Shown here: one piece after another, positions 63,600 through 64,000 of the stretch | Numbering within the stretch: position 1 is the stretch's first letter | Layout of the letters: each line of letters starts with the position of its first letter | Assembly: GCF_020520285.1 (NCBI RefSeq) | Contig: NZ_CP084742.1 | Span: 3,906,001 to 3,970,000 of the forward strand | Origin: Pseudomonas sp. L5B5 | GTDB lineage: Bacteria > Pseudomonadota > Gammaproteobacteria > Pseudomonadales > Pseudomonadaceae | Direction of reading: 5' to 3' | DNA length: 64,000 nt | Notes under the pieces: generated by a model | The model's input: only the letters and a program-made list of their open reading frames with translations | The model's database searches: none | What the model was told of the DNA's origin: nothing | Translations under genes and position numbers: made by a program

Positions 63600-64000
63600 A
63601 TGCACCTGCCTTTACGCGCCAGCGCGCCCCAGCCGTCCAGCACATTGACCAGCCTGCGGCACGCCAGCGTCGACGACCTGCTGCGCCAGCATCCGGCAAC
63701 CCTGCACAGCCTGGTACAGGGCCTGGGCTCACCCTTGCACCTGATGCTGCCGCAGGTGTTCGTGGACAATATCCGCCAGCTCCAGCGCACCTTCGAACAG
63801 GCACCAGCCAGGGGTTCGCTGCTGTTCGCGAAAAAGGCCAACAAGGCCGACTGCCTGATCCAGGCCTGCTGCCAAGAGGGCATCGGCGTCGATGTGGCCA
63901 GCGTCGGCGAGCTGGAAAAGGCCCTGGGGGGCGGCGTACCGGGCCGCGCCATTGGCGTCTCCGGCCCGGAGAAAAGCGAGCGTTTGCTGGCGCTGAGCCT
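63600..64000 (+). CDS. Y4yA-like PLP-dependent decarboxylase family protein, 5' part
   Basis: The window ends inside this gene; 133 residues are visible. After a 40-residue N-terminus comes the start of a fold-III PLP barrel: LGSPLHLMLPQVFVDNIRQLQRTF, LLFAKKANKADCLIQACCQEGIGVDVAS (with the PLP lysine in AKKANK) and GELEKALGGGVP. This is the Orn/DAP/Arg decarboxylase family 2, most like what I recall of Y4yA-type enzymes found in siderophore or opine-type loci. An in-frame ATG 15 bases earlier is possible; neither has good spacing to AAGGA. It lies 64 bases after the receptor gene, same strand. Confidence 0.7.
   Translation, partial: MHLPLRASAPQPSSTLTSLRHASVDDLLRQHPATLHSLVQGLGSPLHLMLPQVFVDNIRQLQRTFEQAPARGSLLFAKKANKADCLIQACCQEGIGVDVASVGELEKALGGGVPGRAIGVSGPEKSERLLALS

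Overview
The window is about 64 kb of GC-rich (low 60s percent, by eye) gammaproteobacterial chromosome and is almost certainly from a fluorescent Pseudomonas. The evidence is gene content and order: oscA-sbp-cysT-cysW-cysA next to a PAS-GGDEF-EAL gene and desA, a triABC-type RND operon with two membrane-fusion proteins, and the ats sulfate-ester genes. Pseudomonas-type REP inverted repeats of the GGAGCGAGCTTGCTCGCGA kind add to this. No rRNA, tRNA, CRISPR array, integrase or insertion sequence was recognised.

The dominant theme is scavenging of sulfur when sulfate is scarce. Positions 1-7392 hold the end of a polar amino-acid (cystine-type) ABC ATPase, then two SfnB-family flavoprotein oxidoreductases, a DmoA-like FMN monooxygenase and a complete MetQ-MetN-MetI-type importer. 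A second amino-acid ABC operon (15074-18039) and a solitary metQ (18496-19278) follow. Positions 31870-46309 form a sulfate-ester island: arylsulfotransferase-like protein, TonB-dependent receptor (SftP-like), LysR regulator (SftR-like), a type I sulfatase/phosphonate-monoester-hydrolase-like enzyme, the alkylsulfatase AtsK, a second related LysR regulator, binding protein AtsR, fused permease AtsB, ATPase AtsC and arylsulfatase AtsA. Inorganic sulfate uptake (cysA, cysW, cysT, sbp) with the sulfur-starvation gene oscA lies at 50203-54393. Several sulfur promoters share an ATATTC-centred AT-rich motif; the copies before the sfnB operon and before sftP are nearly identical over about 25 bp.

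Between these blocks lie a methyltransferase, triABC, an AAA ATPase, a low-GC patch with two small exported proteins (one broken by a frameshift), a sigma-54 activator without a visible DNA-binding domain, an RBBP9-type hydrolase, tonB-exbB-exbD, a LysR regulator, an ankyrin protein, a nucleoside deaminase, a CynX-type MFS carrier, a DUF2975/XRE pair, a lipoprotein and a SUKH protein with an unknown partner. The right side carries two membrane desaturases (one is desA), AraC and Crp/Fnr regulators, an Mpo1-like protein, two c-di-GMP enzymes and a REC-HDOD protein. At the edge is a TonB-dependent siderophore-type receptor with a Fur-box-like operator, followed by the start of a Y4yA-like PLP enzyme, possibly the beginning of a metallophore locus.

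Two repeat families punctuate the intergenic spaces. One is classical REP inverted pairs. The other is built on CGCAGCCT...AGCGGCTACA / TGTAGCCGCT...AGGCTGCG, sometimes amplified in tandem (period about 129 or 142 bp), and twice it supplies the stop codon of the neighbouring gene. Very long open frames opposite triC, sftP and cysA-cysT are antisense shadows produced by GC-rich codon use.
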